A DNA stretch of 63,324 bases from Porphyromonadaceae bacterium UBA2751 (GCA_002353285.1 DEJJ01000002.1:12129-75452); one strand, 5' to 3'; positions 1 through 7,338 are shown, numbered from the stretch's first letter. Notes: a model not told the origin generated them from the letters alone. Numbers and translations: made by a program.

Positions 1-1
1 A

Positions 2-22
2 CCCCCTCTATCTTAGAGGGGG
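2..22 (-). terminator. Hairpin downstream of aroQ
   Basis: A perfect 9-bp inverted repeat (CCCCCTCTA / TAGAGGGGG) with a 3-nt loop lies about 40 bases past the aroQ stop on the minus strand. It is placed to terminate aroQ transcription. The window ends before any T-run could be seen, so the terminator role is inferred. Its CTCTAAGATA arm also occurs downstream of the LRR gene near 10945. Confidence 0.45.
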
Positions 23-54
23 AGTTGCTAACGCAATGATTATCAAATGATAAA

Positions 55-73
55 TTCGTCGAACTCACGTTAA
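55..73 (-). repeat. Inverted repeat copy A (TAACGTGAGTTCGACGAA)
   Basis: Read on the minus strand, the sequence TAACGTGAGTTCGACGAA follows directly after the aroQ stop. The same 18 bases occur on the plus strand at 10903-10920, downstream of the LRR gene. A second shared block, a version of ACTCC..TCTAAGATA, lies about 25-30 bases further on in both places. The two copies are in inverted orientation and enclose about 10.8 kb. Confidence 0.7.
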
Positions 74-496
74 ATTAAGCATTGTGTCGAGAGCTTCGAT
101 GGCGAGGCGATAGCTGTCAAGGCCAAAGCCGGCAATCATTCCCACGCAGGCAGGGGCAATGGCGGAGTGGTGGCGCTCGGTCTCGCGGTTGTAGACATTG
201 CTCAAGTGTACCTCCACAGCCGGTGCTGGCACTGCACGCAGAGCGTCGGCAATCGCCAGGCTGTAGTGGCTATAGGCCCCAGCATTGATGACAATGCCAT
301 GGGCGTCGAAGCCTGCACGCTGAATCTCGCTGACGATTTCACCCTCGATATTGCTTTGGAAGAAAGAGAACTCCACTTCGGGGAAAGCAGCCGCAAGTAG
401 CGTGAAATAGCTCTCGAGCGATTGCGTGCCGTAAATGTCAGGCTCCCGCTGCCCAGTAAGATTCAGGTTTGGCCCGTTGATGATTGAAATTTTCAT
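65..496 (-). CDS. aroQ: 3-dehydroquinate dehydratase, type II
   Basis: Cytoplasmic shikimate-pathway enzyme that dehydrates 3-dehydroquinate to 3-dehydroshikimate. The 143-residue length is normal for the type II family. Visible family motifs are the N-terminal GPNLNLTGQREPDIYG with the catalytic Tyr22, NAGAYSHYS near residue 71, EVHLSN near 95-100 with the catalytic His, and the closing SAIAPACVGMIAGFG. The gene is on the minus strand with about 485 bases of gene-free DNA upstream. In Bacteroides I expect aroQ to lie upstream of pyk, an O-methyltransferase, rbfA and a permease. Here rbfA is 11 kb away and in the other orientation, which suggests a rearrangement. Confidence 0.96.
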   Translation of the reverse strand: MKISIINGPNLNLTGQREPDIYGTQSLESYFTLLAAAFPEVEFSFFQSNIEGEIVSEIQRAGFDAHGIVINAGAYSHYSLAIADALRAVPAPAVEVHLSNVYNRETERHHSAIAPACVGMIAGFGLDSYRLAIEALDTMLNLT

Positions 497-521
497 AACA
501 AAATAAATAATTTTAATGCCA

Positions 522-529
522 CAAAATTA
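522..529 (-). promoter_or_regulatory. Probable aroQ promoter (-7 box)
   Basis: TAATTTTG on the minus strand fits the Bacteroidetes -7 consensus TAnnTTTG and lies 26 bases before the aroQ start. I see no good -33 TTG at the expected distance, so this is a partial match. Confidence 0.45.
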
Positions 530-617
530 GCAAAAAACTTAAAAATAAATGAATAATCACCCTCAAAAATACACGAATTTGCAATAGCTTGAAAAACAAT
601 AGTTTGCCACAAAAACA

Positions 618-702
618 TGTCCTGAGAGTATCAAAGAATGTTGAATTTTTTACAAAAAAATGTCCTGATTGTTACAATTTTTGTCCTCACAGTTATAATC
701 AA
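618..702 (+). repeat. Three TGTCCT direct repeats, helically phased
   Basis: Three imperfect direct repeats begin at 618 (TGTCCTGAGAGTATCAAAGA), 661 (TGTCCTGATTGTTACAATTT) and 682 (TGTCCTCACAGTTATAATCA). The spacings of 43 and 21 bp are close to four and two helical turns. The last copy ends 18 bases before the -7 box at 719. The arrangement suits binding of a regulator to one face of the DNA. The regulator is unknown. Confidence 0.5.
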
Positions 703-718
703 TCATGAGAATAAGGGG

Positions 719-726
719 TAACTTTG
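719..726 (+). promoter_or_regulatory. -7 promoter box upstream of possible RNA gene
   Basis: TAACTTTG is an exact TAnnTTTG match, followed by CA. Transcription would start near 730, which is 250 bases upstream of the next coding start. That implies either a separate RNA or a long structured leader. Confidence 0.6.
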
Positions 727-729
727 CAA

Positions 730-905
730 AGTCGAAAAAGAGCATCACGCTCTTTAATTGACAAGAGAGAGAAAGAAGAACTTTAGATTTGCGGGTAGGA
801 GATGTAAAGAGAACAAGGGGGGCCCTTGCGGCACCCTAAATCACACAGAGCGAGTTCAGCGCCTCGCTACTGTCGAAAACAAAGCTTTTAAAAATTTTTT
901 TTTAA
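730..905 (+). ncRNA. Possible structured non-coding RNA or long 5' leader
   Basis: This is about 175 bases of non-coding sequence between a good -7 box and an A/T tract (884-903) that ends in a long T-run. It starts with a perfect hairpin (AAAGAGC / GCTCTTT, 5-nt loop) and ends with another (GCGAG / CTCGC), with a purine-rich middle and a G/C-rich segment near 819-836. Size and layout would suit a 6S-type RNA or a riboregulatory leader. I cannot place it in a named family by eye, and read-through into the lipoprotein gene is equally possible. Confidence 0.33.
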
Positions 906-913
906 GTTTTTGA

Positions 914-960
914 GATTCATTGGTGAGATTAGGCGCGCTGACCTAATCTCGCCATGAATC
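914..960 (+). promoter_or_regulatory. Long hairpin in the lipoprotein 5' region
   Basis: Bases 914-933 pair with 942-960 to give 19 base pairs: 7 bp, one bulged T, then 12 bp including one G-T pair. The loop is CGCGCTGA. The hairpin ends 21 bases before the ATG at 982 and has no T-run after it, so it does not look like a terminator. It may protect the transcript end, bind a protein, or be a remnant of a palindromic element. Confidence 0.6.
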
Positions 961-981
961 GAACCTAACACCATTATTATT

Positions 982-1500
982 ATGAAGAAGTTTTTATTGT
1001 TTTTTGCTCTTGTGGCAATGATGGTATCTTGCACAGGCAACGCTAACCAGGGTAGTGGAAGTGCAAACGCAGCCAGCGGCGAGGCCGAGGCGGCAGGCGC
1101 AGCATTTGAGTTTAAGGTAACCAACGGCATTGGCGGCACCACAGGCTCTAAGAACTGCCACCTGGTAGACATCATGGCCGACATGCCCATCACCTTTGAA
1201 TGCACAGAGAACGGCGACAGCATTGATGTTACTGCCAAGCTCACCGCAGTTCATGATGACGACACCGAGATGGACGAGAACCCCCGCGAGGGTGCTGAGC
1301 TATGGATTAGCGGCCGCGACGACGACAACAAGGACATCAAAGTAACACTCATGGCCGACGAAGACTCTTACAAGGCTCTGCAAGAGTTCTTCCCCAAGGC
1401 TCAGGGCGAGAAAGTGGACCTGACCTTCAAGGGCAAAGCCGCAAAGGCCGACCTCGAGAAGCTCAACGGCAAGGAAACCACCAACACTCTCGTGATCTAA
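982..1500 (+). CDS. Lipoprotein of unknown function
   Basis: This 172-residue protein has a lipoprotein signal ending in the lipobox VSC (Cys17) and then a low-complexity Gly/Ala/Ser/Glu linker to about residue 40. The mature part (about 45-172) is acidic and predicted to be mostly beta. It contains GIGGTTGSKNCHLVDIM and a C-terminal half with FKGKAAKADLEKLNG. I do not recognise the family. It is probably anchored in the inner or outer membrane, facing the periplasm or the surface. It stands alone, preceded by a strong hairpin and followed by a terminator, so it is likely monocistronic. Confidence 0.8.
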   Translation: MKKFLLFFALVAMMVSCTGNANQGSGSANAASGEAEAAGAAFEFKVTNGIGGTTGSKNCHLVDIMADMPITFECTENGDSIDVTAKLTAVHDDDTEMDENPREGAELWISGRDDDNKDIKVTLMADEDSYKALQEFFPKAQGEKVDLTFKGKAAKADLEKLNGKETTNTLVI

Positions 1501-1540
1501 TTGCAATCAATCCCATTATTTAGAAAAAGTTAAACACACG

Positions 1541-1591
1541 GTCAGCCACCCGAGCCACAAAGTGGCAACAGGTGGCTGATTTGTAATTTTT
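1541..1591 (+). terminator. Rho-independent terminator after lipoprotein gene
   Basis: TCAGCCACC and GGTGGCTGA form a 9-bp stem, followed by a T-rich tract (TTTGTAATTTTT). It lies 40 bases past the stop codon of the lipoprotein gene. Confidence 0.75.
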
Positions 1592-1620
1592 CATAAATAA
1601 CAAAAATTCAGCGCAAAACT

Positions 1621-1650
1621 TTGTTTTATTGAAAATTATAACTAAATTTG
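1621..1650 (+). promoter_or_regulatory. Promoter of secreted-protein gene
   Basis: A TTG at 1621-1623 and a -7 box TAAATTTG at 1643-1650 are 19 bases apart, the spacing typical for Bacteroidetes. The ATG at 1698 gives a leader of about 40 bases. Confidence 0.6.
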
Positions 1651-1697
1651 TCAATTTAATTAATAAAATTTATTAACCCATAAAAAATAATTTGATT

Positions 1698-2477
1698 ATG
1701 AAATCAACATTACTTAAAAGCATTACTGTGGCTATTGTGACTATTGTAGTTGCAAGCGCAACGATCAGCACCCAGGCACAGCGCCGCAGTTACTCACAAA
1801 GCAATCAAAACCCACGTCGCGACCGCAACACAAGCAATACCAGCACTGCACGCCCCAATCGCAGCAACGTGAGCAATGTGAGATGGAAAAACAGCGGGAA
1901 GGCTAGCAATAGCGCCAGCACCCGAGGCAACACCGTGAGTCCCACCGCTTGGGAGCCCAACAAGGAGGTGAGAGTCTCTTTCAACCAGTTCCCCGCCAGC
2001 CTTGCCGAGTGGAAACGCATGCAGGAGCAGCTTGGCGGCACTCCCGAGGGTGCTGTGGCACTGCAGGTGATGGCATTTGAGCTCTACCGCAACAACCGCA
2101 GCGATGGCGAGGCGGCACTGCGGCTCAACAACACGAGCACCAACTACAACAGCACCGTTGAAAGGCTAAAAGAGATAATGGGCAAAGACCAGTACTATGC
2201 CCGCCCCTACATCGCATGGGCACTGCTGCAAGGTGCAACGCCCCAGAACGGCTACACCGTGCGCCCGCCTTACACCGTTAGCATGAAGGTCGACCCTAAC
2301 AAGAAGTATCAGGAGAGCCAGCTCCTGCATGGCACTGTCATCTACCTGCTAATCGATAGCAAGGGCTGGGACACCAACTGGCGCGGTGTTGAGGTAGTGA
2401 AGCCCGCAGGCAGCAACTACTACGTGGTGAGCAACTGCCCCGCCATGTACACCCAGTGCAAGGAAGCGCTCAAATAA
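1698..2477 (+). CDS. Secreted protein of unknown function
   Basis: This 259-residue protein has an N-terminal signal peptide (KSTLLKSITVAIVTIVVASA, cleavage likely near AQA). A basic Ser/Asn/Arg-rich linker follows to about residue 80, then a globular domain (about 90-259). The globular part contains GAVALQVMAFELYRNN, a WALLQGATPQNGYTVRPPY segment and WRGVEVVKPAGSNYY. That pattern recalls uncharacterised Bacteroidetes exported domains, but I cannot name one. The ATG at 1698 is preferred to an in-frame TTG at 1692 because it starts directly at the KST signal. The gene sits alone between a promoter and the C10 protease. Confidence 0.78.
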   Translation: MKSTLLKSITVAIVTIVVASATISTQAQRRSYSQSNQNPRRDRNTSNTSTARPNRSNVSNVRWKNSGKASNSASTRGNTVSPTAWEPNKEVRVSFNQFPASLAEWKRMQEQLGGTPEGAVALQVMAFELYRNNRSDGEAALRLNNTSTNYNSTVERLKEIMGKDQYYARPYIAWALLQGATPQNGYTVRPPYTVSMKVDPNKKYQESQLLHGTVIYLLIDSKGWDTNWRGVEVVKPAGSNYYVVSNCPAMYTQCKEALK

Positions 2478-2512
2478 TGCATAATTCATAATGCATAATT
2501 CATAATGCACAA
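2478..2512 (+). repeat. Short tandem repeat (ATAATTCATAATGCA)
   Basis: Directly after the stop codon the unit ATAATTCATAATGCA occurs about twice in tandem, followed by CAATGGGG. It is short and non-coding. It looks like a decayed intergenic repeat rather than a regulatory site. Confidence 0.55.
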
Positions 2513-2564
2513 TGGGGCTGATGCCCATAGTTTATTGGTAAACATTTAGAAGTTATTAATAGAC

Positions 2565-5500
2565 ATGAAGAAATTATTCGTTATAACATTGATTATAGGT
2601 ATAGCGGTGAGTGTGGGCACTCTGGGCGCTAGGGCGGCTCAGGTGAGTGAAGGGCAGGCGCGCAACATTGCGGCGCAGTTCATGGCTCAAAAGCGGCTGG
2701 GGAGCATCGACACCGCTTCGCCCTCGATGCTGCGCGGAGTGGCATCAAGCCAGCCGGCCATCTATGTGTTCAACACCGCCAAGCGTGGCGAGGGCTGGGT
2801 GATTGTGAGCGGCGACGACCGTGCCCTGCCGGTACTGGGCTATAGCGATCACGGCTACTGCGACCTCGACTCCGTGCCCGAGAACATGCGCGAGTGGCTC
2901 GAGATGTATGTGGCCCAGATTGAGTCACTTGATGATGGCGGCAGTGGCAACACCGGCGATGCTTTGCCAGTCTTGGGCAATGTGGCAAGCAACGACGCGC
3001 CAATGCCCAAAGGAGGTAGCGTGCAACCCCTTATCACCACTAAATGGGGGCAAGGCTATCCTTATAACTTATACTGCCCAACGATCAACGGCACTAACTG
3101 TGTGACCGGCTGCACGGCAACGGCCATGGCGCAGATAATGCGCTACCACCAGTGGCCACAGTCAACAAGTCAAAACATTCCATCTTATTATTGGGAGACT
3201 GGCAAAGAATATATCCCAATACTGGCGACGACCACGTTTAATTGGGCATCGATGACTGACACTTATCCAAGCAGTGGTGGCAACACCACCGCCAATAATG
3301 CCGTGGCACGGATAATGCAATTTTGTGGCAGAGCCTTGCAAACGGACTTTGGCATAAACTCTTCGAGCGCATATGCCTATCGCAATGTGTGGGTTGATTA
3401 TTTCCGTTACAGCTCTAATGCGCAATACATGTATAGGTGCGATTATTCTTACAGCTTATGGGTTTATTATATCAAAAAAGAACTAAATAACCACCGGCCC
3501 ATTCTATATAGAGGACAAAAATCACCTGGAGGAGGGCATGCATTTGTGCTCGATGGATATGATGAAAATGAGTATTTTCACTTCAACTGGGGGTGGAGTG
3601 GAAATTATGACGGCTACTTCTCATTAGAATCGCTCAACCCTAAAGGCGGCGGAATTGGCAGCTCGCCGGGCGAGAACGGATATGTGATATGGCAAGCAAT
3701 GATTATAGGTCTGCAGCCCAACACCACAGCTGCCACCGAGTGGAACGAGGTGGCAAAATGCTCTAACGTGACGGCCGCAAGCACCTCTTACACACGCAGC
3801 AGCTCCACCAAACCATTTGGGATTACTGTTACTTCAGATTATAAGAGTTTTGCAACTCTACCCTATACCTTTGACTTGGGATGGGGAGTGTATGACGAAA
3901 CAGGGCATCAACAGCTGCAGTTTTTCAATTGCCTACCTGGTCAAGAGTTAGGTGCCGGCGAGAGTAAAACCTTTACGAGAACCCTTAGTTTTGGCGCCAA
4001 CTTGCCCAACGGCACATACTATCTGCGCCCCATCTGCCGGCAAAGTTCTTCATCGTCACCAACGTGGACGCGTTGTCACTTTTCAGGAACGGAATATATC
4101 AGAGCCACCATCAATGGCAACAACTTGACACTTGAAGTAAAAAATCAAGAAACAAAAAACGGAATGATAGCATCGATTAATGCCTTTGGCACACTGAAAA
4201 AAGTGAATCGCCCGCTAAGCGTGTTGGTAAAAGTGACCAATACCAGATCCATAAGCGGTAGCATAAATCTTTACCTGTTTGCCGACAACGTGGCGGTGGG
4301 GTCGCAGGCTGTCACGGTGGAGATGGGTAGCTCCACAACTACAAGCATAAAATTCATCCCTAAAACTTCGGGCACCAAATCAATAAAAATAACAGCCGAT
4401 GCCGATGGTAACAATGTGCTATGCACCGGTTCGGTCACAGTGGATCCTGCCACCGCCGCCAACCTGTCGATGACCTATTATGTTACAGGAGCAAACAGTA
4501 CCAACAACCACACATCGGTCGATTATTCGCTACCGTTTAACATCACGATAAAAAATAATAACAGCGCTGTTTATCACGACTATGTGATAGTTAATTTATA
4601 CAGATACGACACCAACGAGTTGATTGATACTAAATCAATAATATGCAATATTGCTGCAGGCGAGCAGATGAGCAAGACTTTCACCTTCGAAAACCTGCAA
4701 CTTGGCAAATACTATGCCAAGGTGTACTATTATAATTATAATGACCAGGTGCAAGCATTACACACGATTTACTACACTGTGGCTGAGCCTTACGACGTGT
4801 GGGTTAATGGCGTGCGGGTTCACAGCGCTAACAAAAATAGCGTTACTGGTCCCAGCATCAGTGGCACGATAACCTACCTACCGAGCACCAACACCCTCAC
4901 GCTCAACAACGCCACCCTTGATATACGAGGCATGTCGGTAAATGCTATAACAAATGCTTATGGCGGATCGCCCAATTTGAAAATCAAACTGGTAGGCACC
5001 AACAAGATACTTGCCGAAGCTTATAAGATAGCCATCGACGTTAAGGAGTCGCAAGGGTTTACACTTTATGGTTCAGGAACCCTCACTTGTGGTGGCGCGC
5101 TCTACCTCGATGCCCGCGACCACATGACCAACAACAATACAAAGTCCTATATCAAAGATTGCTCGGTGGATATAAATCAAATCATTAGCGAAGATTATGA
5201 GGAGAGCCTAATTATCGACAATGCCGATGTGACGACCGAATACCTGAACGTGGGCGGTGACTACAATGGAAATGTGGGACTGAAGTTATTAAATTGCAGG
5301 GTGGTATCTCCTAAGGGTGGCTATACCAAAGATGGTTGCATCTATGTTGGAAATGAAGTGTGGTATGGTAATGTCGAAATCAAGCGTGGCACGGCCTCGA
5401 CCATTCCTGGCGATGTGAACGGTGACGGCCATGTGACCAGCGCTGACATCACCGCACTATACAACTGGCTGATCAATAGCGATGACAGTGAGCTGATGAA

Positions 5501-5579
5501 CGGCGATCAGGATGGCGACGGCCATGTGACCAGCGTTGATGTGACTGTGGTGTATAACATCATGCTCGACAATCAATAA
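2565..5579 (+). CDS. C10 family cysteine protease with dockerin-like C-terminal tail
   Basis: A 1004-residue exported protease of the streptopain/interpain (C10) family. It begins with a signal peptide (about 1-25). A Spi-type inhibitory pro-domain (about 26-120) follows, including GWVIVSGDDRALPVLGYS. The catalytic domain has the nucleophile Cys183 in VTGCTATAMAQ, His325 in GGHAFVLDGYD, and FHFNWGWSGNYDGYF. A long all-beta region (about 390-930), probably Ig/CARDB-like, follows. The last 60 residues hold two calcium-loop repeats (GDVNGDGHVTSADIT and GDQDGDGHVTSVDVT) like a type I dockerin. Such proteases degrade host or dietary proteins and mature by self-cleavage. The tail is shared with two other proteins in this window and may serve surface anchoring or complex assembly. 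Confidence 0.92.
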   Translation: MKKLFVITLIIGIAVSVGTLGARAAQVSEGQARNIAAQFMAQKRLGSIDTASPSMLRGVASSQPAIYVFNTAKRGEGWVIVSGDDRALPVLGYSDHGYCDLDSVPENMREWLEMYVAQIESLDDGGSGNTGDALPVLGNVASNDAPMPKGGSVQPLITTKWGQGYPYNLYCPTINGTNCVTGCTATAMAQIMRYHQWPQSTSQNIPSYYWETGKEYIPILATTTFNWASMTDTYPSSGGNTTANNAVARIMQFCGRALQTDFGINSSSAYAYRNVWVDYFRYSSNAQYMYRCDYSYSLWVYYIKKELNNHRPILYRGQKSPGGGHAFVLDGYDENEYFHFNWGWSGNYDGYFSLESLNPKGGGIGSSPGENGYVIWQAMIIGLQPNTTAATEWNEVAKCSNVTAASTSYTRSSSTKPFGITVTSDYKSFATLPYTFDLGWGVYDETGHQQLQFFNCLPGQELGAGESKTFTRTLSFGANLPNGTYYLRPICRQSSSSSPTWTRCHFSGTEYIRATINGNNLTLEVKNQETKNGMIASINAFGTLKKVNRPLSVLVKVTNTRSISGSINLYLFADNVAVGSQAVTVEMGSSTTTSIKFIPKTSGTKSIKITADADGNNVLCTGSVTVDPATAANLSMTYYVTGANSTNNHTSVDYSLPFNITIKNNNSAVYHDYVIVNLYRYDTNELIDTKSIICNIAAGEQMSKTFTFENLQLGKYYAKVYYYNYNDQVQALHTIYYTVAEPYDVWVNGVRVHSANKNSVTGPSISGTITYLPSTNTLTLNNATLDIRGMSVNAITNAYGGSPNLKIKLVGTNKILAEAYKIAIDVKESQGFTLYGSGTLTCGGALYLDARDHMTNNNTKSYIKDCSVDINQIISEDYEESLIIDNADVTTEYLNVGGDYNGNVGLKLLNCRVVSPKGGYTKDGCIYVGNEVWYGNVEIKRGTASTIPGDVNGDGHVTSADITALYNWLINSDDSELMNGDQDGDGHVTSVDVTVVYNIMLDNQ

Positions 5580-5591
5580 GCCGCAGCAACA

Positions 5592-5614
5592 ATTGAGCGT
5601 CACTAACGCTCAAT
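5592..5614 (+). terminator. Perfect hairpin downstream of C10 protease
   Basis: ATTGAGCGT and ACGCTCAAT form a perfect 9-bp stem around a 5-nt loop, 12 bases after the stop codon. No T-run follows directly, so it is probably part of a double 3'-end structure together with the hairpin at 5628. Confidence 0.5.
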
Positions 5615-5627
5615 CTACTACTAAAGC

Positions 5628-5665
5628 GGTCGCGAAGGAGCCATCACTTCGCGACCACTTTCTTA
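5628..5665 (+). terminator. Terminator between C10 protease and hipBST-like operon
   Basis: GGTCGCGAAG and CTTCGCGACC form a perfect 10-bp stem with a 9-nt loop. ACTTTCTTATT follows. It isolates the protease gene from the toxin-antitoxin operon. Confidence 0.75.
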
Positions 5666-5670
5666 TTAAA

Positions 5671-5690
5671 TTATACCCGAGAGGGTATAA
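5671..5690 (+). promoter_or_regulatory. Operator O1 of the hipBST-like operon
   Basis: TTATACCCGAGAGGGTATAA is a perfect palindrome with 8-bp arms and a 4-bp centre. The form resembles HipB operators, which are short palindromes with a fixed centre. It is the best of three copies upstream of the HTH gene. Confidence 0.8.
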
Positions 5691-5711
5691 AATTATAATT
5701 CTTACTAAAAA

Positions 5712-5731
5712 TTATACCCGATGTGATATAA
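5712..5731 (+). promoter_or_regulatory. Operator O2 of the hipBST-like operon
   Basis: TTATACCCGATGTGATATAA keeps the left arm of O1 exactly and differs at two positions in the right arm. It starts exactly 41 bp after O1. Confidence 0.75.
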
Positions 5732-5747
5732 TATTTGAAAAAAGTTG

Positions 5748-5755
5748 TATATTTG
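5748..5755 (+). promoter_or_regulatory. Probable -7 box of the hipBST-like operon
   Basis: TATATTTG fits TAnnTTTG and overlaps the first bases of operator O3. A protein bound at O3 would therefore cover the promoter, consistent with autorepression. The HTH start codon is 23 bases downstream. Confidence 0.6.
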
Positions 5756-5772
5756 TACCCGTTAAGGTATAA
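5753..5772 (+). promoter_or_regulatory. Operator O3 of the hipBST-like operon
   Basis: TTGTACCCGTTAAGGTATAA differs from O1 at one position in each arm. It starts exactly 41 bp after O2, covers the likely transcription start, and ends 5 bases before the HTH start codon. Confidence 0.75.
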
Positions 5773-5777
5773 TAATC

Positions 5778-5981
5778 ATGATGACAATATCGGAACATAT
5801 CAAGCAAAAACGAAAGAAGAATGGGCTTTCGCAAGTTGAGCTGGCGATGAGGGCTGGAGTGGGACTGCGGTTCGTGAGAGATCTTGAACAAGGAAAAACC
5901 ACACTGCGAATTGACAAGGTAAACGATGTACTTGCCCTGTTTGGAGAATGTCTTGGACCTGTAAAAATTGACCTCACATGA
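5778..5981 (+). CDS. hipB: HipB-like HTH antitoxin/repressor
   Basis: A 67-residue Xre/Cro-type helix-turn-helix protein. Nearly the whole chain is the DNA-binding domain: ISEHIKQKRKKNGLSQVELAMRAGVGLRFVRDLEQG has the canonical LSQVELA...V...VRDLE spacing. It lacks the C-terminal extension of longer HipB proteins. It probably represses its own operon through the three palindromes just upstream. Its stop codon overlaps the next start (ATGA), so the genes are translationally coupled. An ATG at 5781 is an equally possible start. Confidence 0.88.
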   Translation: MMTISEHIKQKRKKNGLSQVELAMRAGVGLRFVRDLEQGKTTLRIDKVNDVLALFGECLGPVKIDLT

Positions 5982-6301
5982 AGCAAGCTGGTGTTTATCT
6001 AAATGATGTGTTCTGCGGCACTCTCACCGAGGATGAAGAGGGTTTCCACTTCAGCTACGATAAGACCTATCTTTCTCGCACAGACGCTGCCCCAGTAAGC
6101 CCCACTATGCCACTCACAGAGCTACAGTACGATAAAGAAATGATGTTCCCAGTTTTTGATGGACTCATTCCCGAGGGGTGGCTTCTTGACATTGCTTCCT
6201 CGTCGTGGAAGATTAATCAACGCGACAGAATGTCGCTGCTTATGGCTTGCTGCAAAGACTGCATAGGCAACATCAGCATAAAACCATTGAGCCATGAATA
6301 A
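5978..6301 (+). CDS. hipS: HipS-like protein (separate HipA N-terminal domain)
   Basis: A 107-residue protein matching the HipA N-terminal (Couple_hipA) domain: AGVYLNDVFCGTLTEDEEGFHFSYD, MPLTELQYDKEMMFPVFDGLIPEGWLL, and RDRMSLLMACCKDCIGNISI. In one-piece HipA toxins this domain is fused to the kinase. Here it is a separate gene, as in the tripartite HipBST system of enteropathogenic E. coli, where HipS is the antitoxin. It overlaps hipB by 4 bp and hipT by 8 bp. An antitoxin role is inferred from that arrangement. Confidence 0.85.
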   Translation: MKQAGVYLNDVFCGTLTEDEEGFHFSYDKTYLSRTDAAPVSPTMPLTELQYDKEMMFPVFDGLIPEGWLLDIASSSWKINQRDRMSLLMACCKDCIGNISIKPLSHE

Positions 6302-7256
6302 GTGTTTATATTGTTATAAGGAACTGAACCAGGGGCAGGCTGATTTTCATCCCGGCTGCGCTCGCAAGTTCTTTGGCACAGCCACTCCACACGTGCTGCC
6401 TTACACACGCGATAATATGGCTGAACTTGCACGTAGGGTTATTCGCAACAGCACGTCGGTCACAGGCGTGCAGGCCAAGATGTCGCTCGACGTGAATCGA
6501 GGAGCGAAGAACGAACCTGCCAAGTTTACCATCGTTGGATTGTGGGGCAAGTATATTTTTAAGCCTCAAAGCGCAAGATACCCACACTTGCCTGAACTGG
6601 AGGACCTGACCATGAAAATGGCCGAAGCTGCTCACATGCCCACGGCACAGCACACTCTCATTCGCCTTGCCGATGGAGAGCTGGGCTATCTTACTATTAG
6701 GATGGACCGAGGTCCTAGAGGTGAGAAGATTTCAATGCTCGACATGTGCCAACTCACCAACCGCCTCACCGAGCACAAGTACCAAGGCACTTACCAGCAG
6801 CTTGCCGCAACGATAAGAAAATACTCCTCGGCACCAATGCTCGACGTACAGCGATTTTGGGAGGTGGTCCTGTTCGCGTGGATTACTGGCAATAGCGACA
6901 TGCACTGCAAGAATTTTTCACTGATTGACACAGGCGGTGGTGAGTATGTCCTGGCTCCAGCCTACGACCTGCTTGCTGTGCTGGTGGCCGACCCAAGCGA
7001 CACCGAGGAGATGGCAATGAGTTTCTCGGTTGGTGGCCCCAAGAGCGGGTTCGACCGCAACACCTTCATTCAAGCTTTCACGCAAAGTGGCATCACCGCT
7101 TCGGTGGCCAATAAAATGATTCAGCGGCTCGTTGGCTTCATCCCTAAGTGGAAAGAACTTGTCAATCAGTCATTTCTCCCCGAGAAGATGAAATCTGACT
7201 ATTGCTCATTGCTTGATGCTCGTGAAAAAGTTTTAGGTTCGACAAGCGGGCTGTGA
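6294..7256 (+). CDS. hipT: HipT-like Ser/Thr kinase toxin with N-terminal Cys/His motif
   Basis: A 320-residue HipA-type kinase without the N-terminal subdomain. A glycine-rich loop, STSVTGVQAKMSL (about 53-65), contains a Ser (55) at the place of the HipA autophosphorylation serine. Lys90 in YIFKPQ is the likely ATP lysine. The catalytic loop is GNSDMHCKNFS (Asp202, Asn207), and APAYDLLA supplies the metal-binding Asp225. The first 25 residues carry CLYC...FHPGC, a small zinc-ribbon-like motif absent from E. coli HipA. Known HipA/HipT toxins phosphorylate aminoacyl-tRNA synthetases. The target here is unknown. Confidence 0.88.
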   Translation: MNKCLYCYKELNQGQADFHPGCARKFFGTATPHVLPYTRDNMAELARRVIRNSTSVTGVQAKMSLDVNRGAKNEPAKFTIVGLWGKYIFKPQSARYPHLPELEDLTMKMAEAAHMPTAQHTLIRLADGELGYLTIRMDRGPRGEKISMLDMCQLTNRLTEHKYQGTYQQLAATIRKYSSAPMLDVQRFWEVVLFAWITGNSDMHCKNFSLIDTGGGEYVLAPAYDLLAVLVADPSDTEEMAMSFSVGGPKSGFDRNTFIQAFTQSGITASVANKMIQRLVGFIPKWKELVNQSFLPEKMKSDYCSLLDAREKVLGSTSGL

Positions 7257-7338
7257 CAAATCAGCAATAGCGCTGCGGTAACCACCCAAAGTGTTCTCAA
7301 CGAGGGCAGCCCTTTCATGACCACTTTTACTTAGAAAG

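Noticed and set aside
888..1244. Minus-strand reading frame opposite the lipoprotein gene
   Set aside because: It overlaps a gene with a clear lipobox and starts inside its coding region. Sequence composition is uninformative.
5671..5772. Possible phage attachment or tandem repeat array
   Set aside because: Palindromic form, even spacing and the position before an HTH antitoxin gene explain the sites better as operators. No integrase is present.
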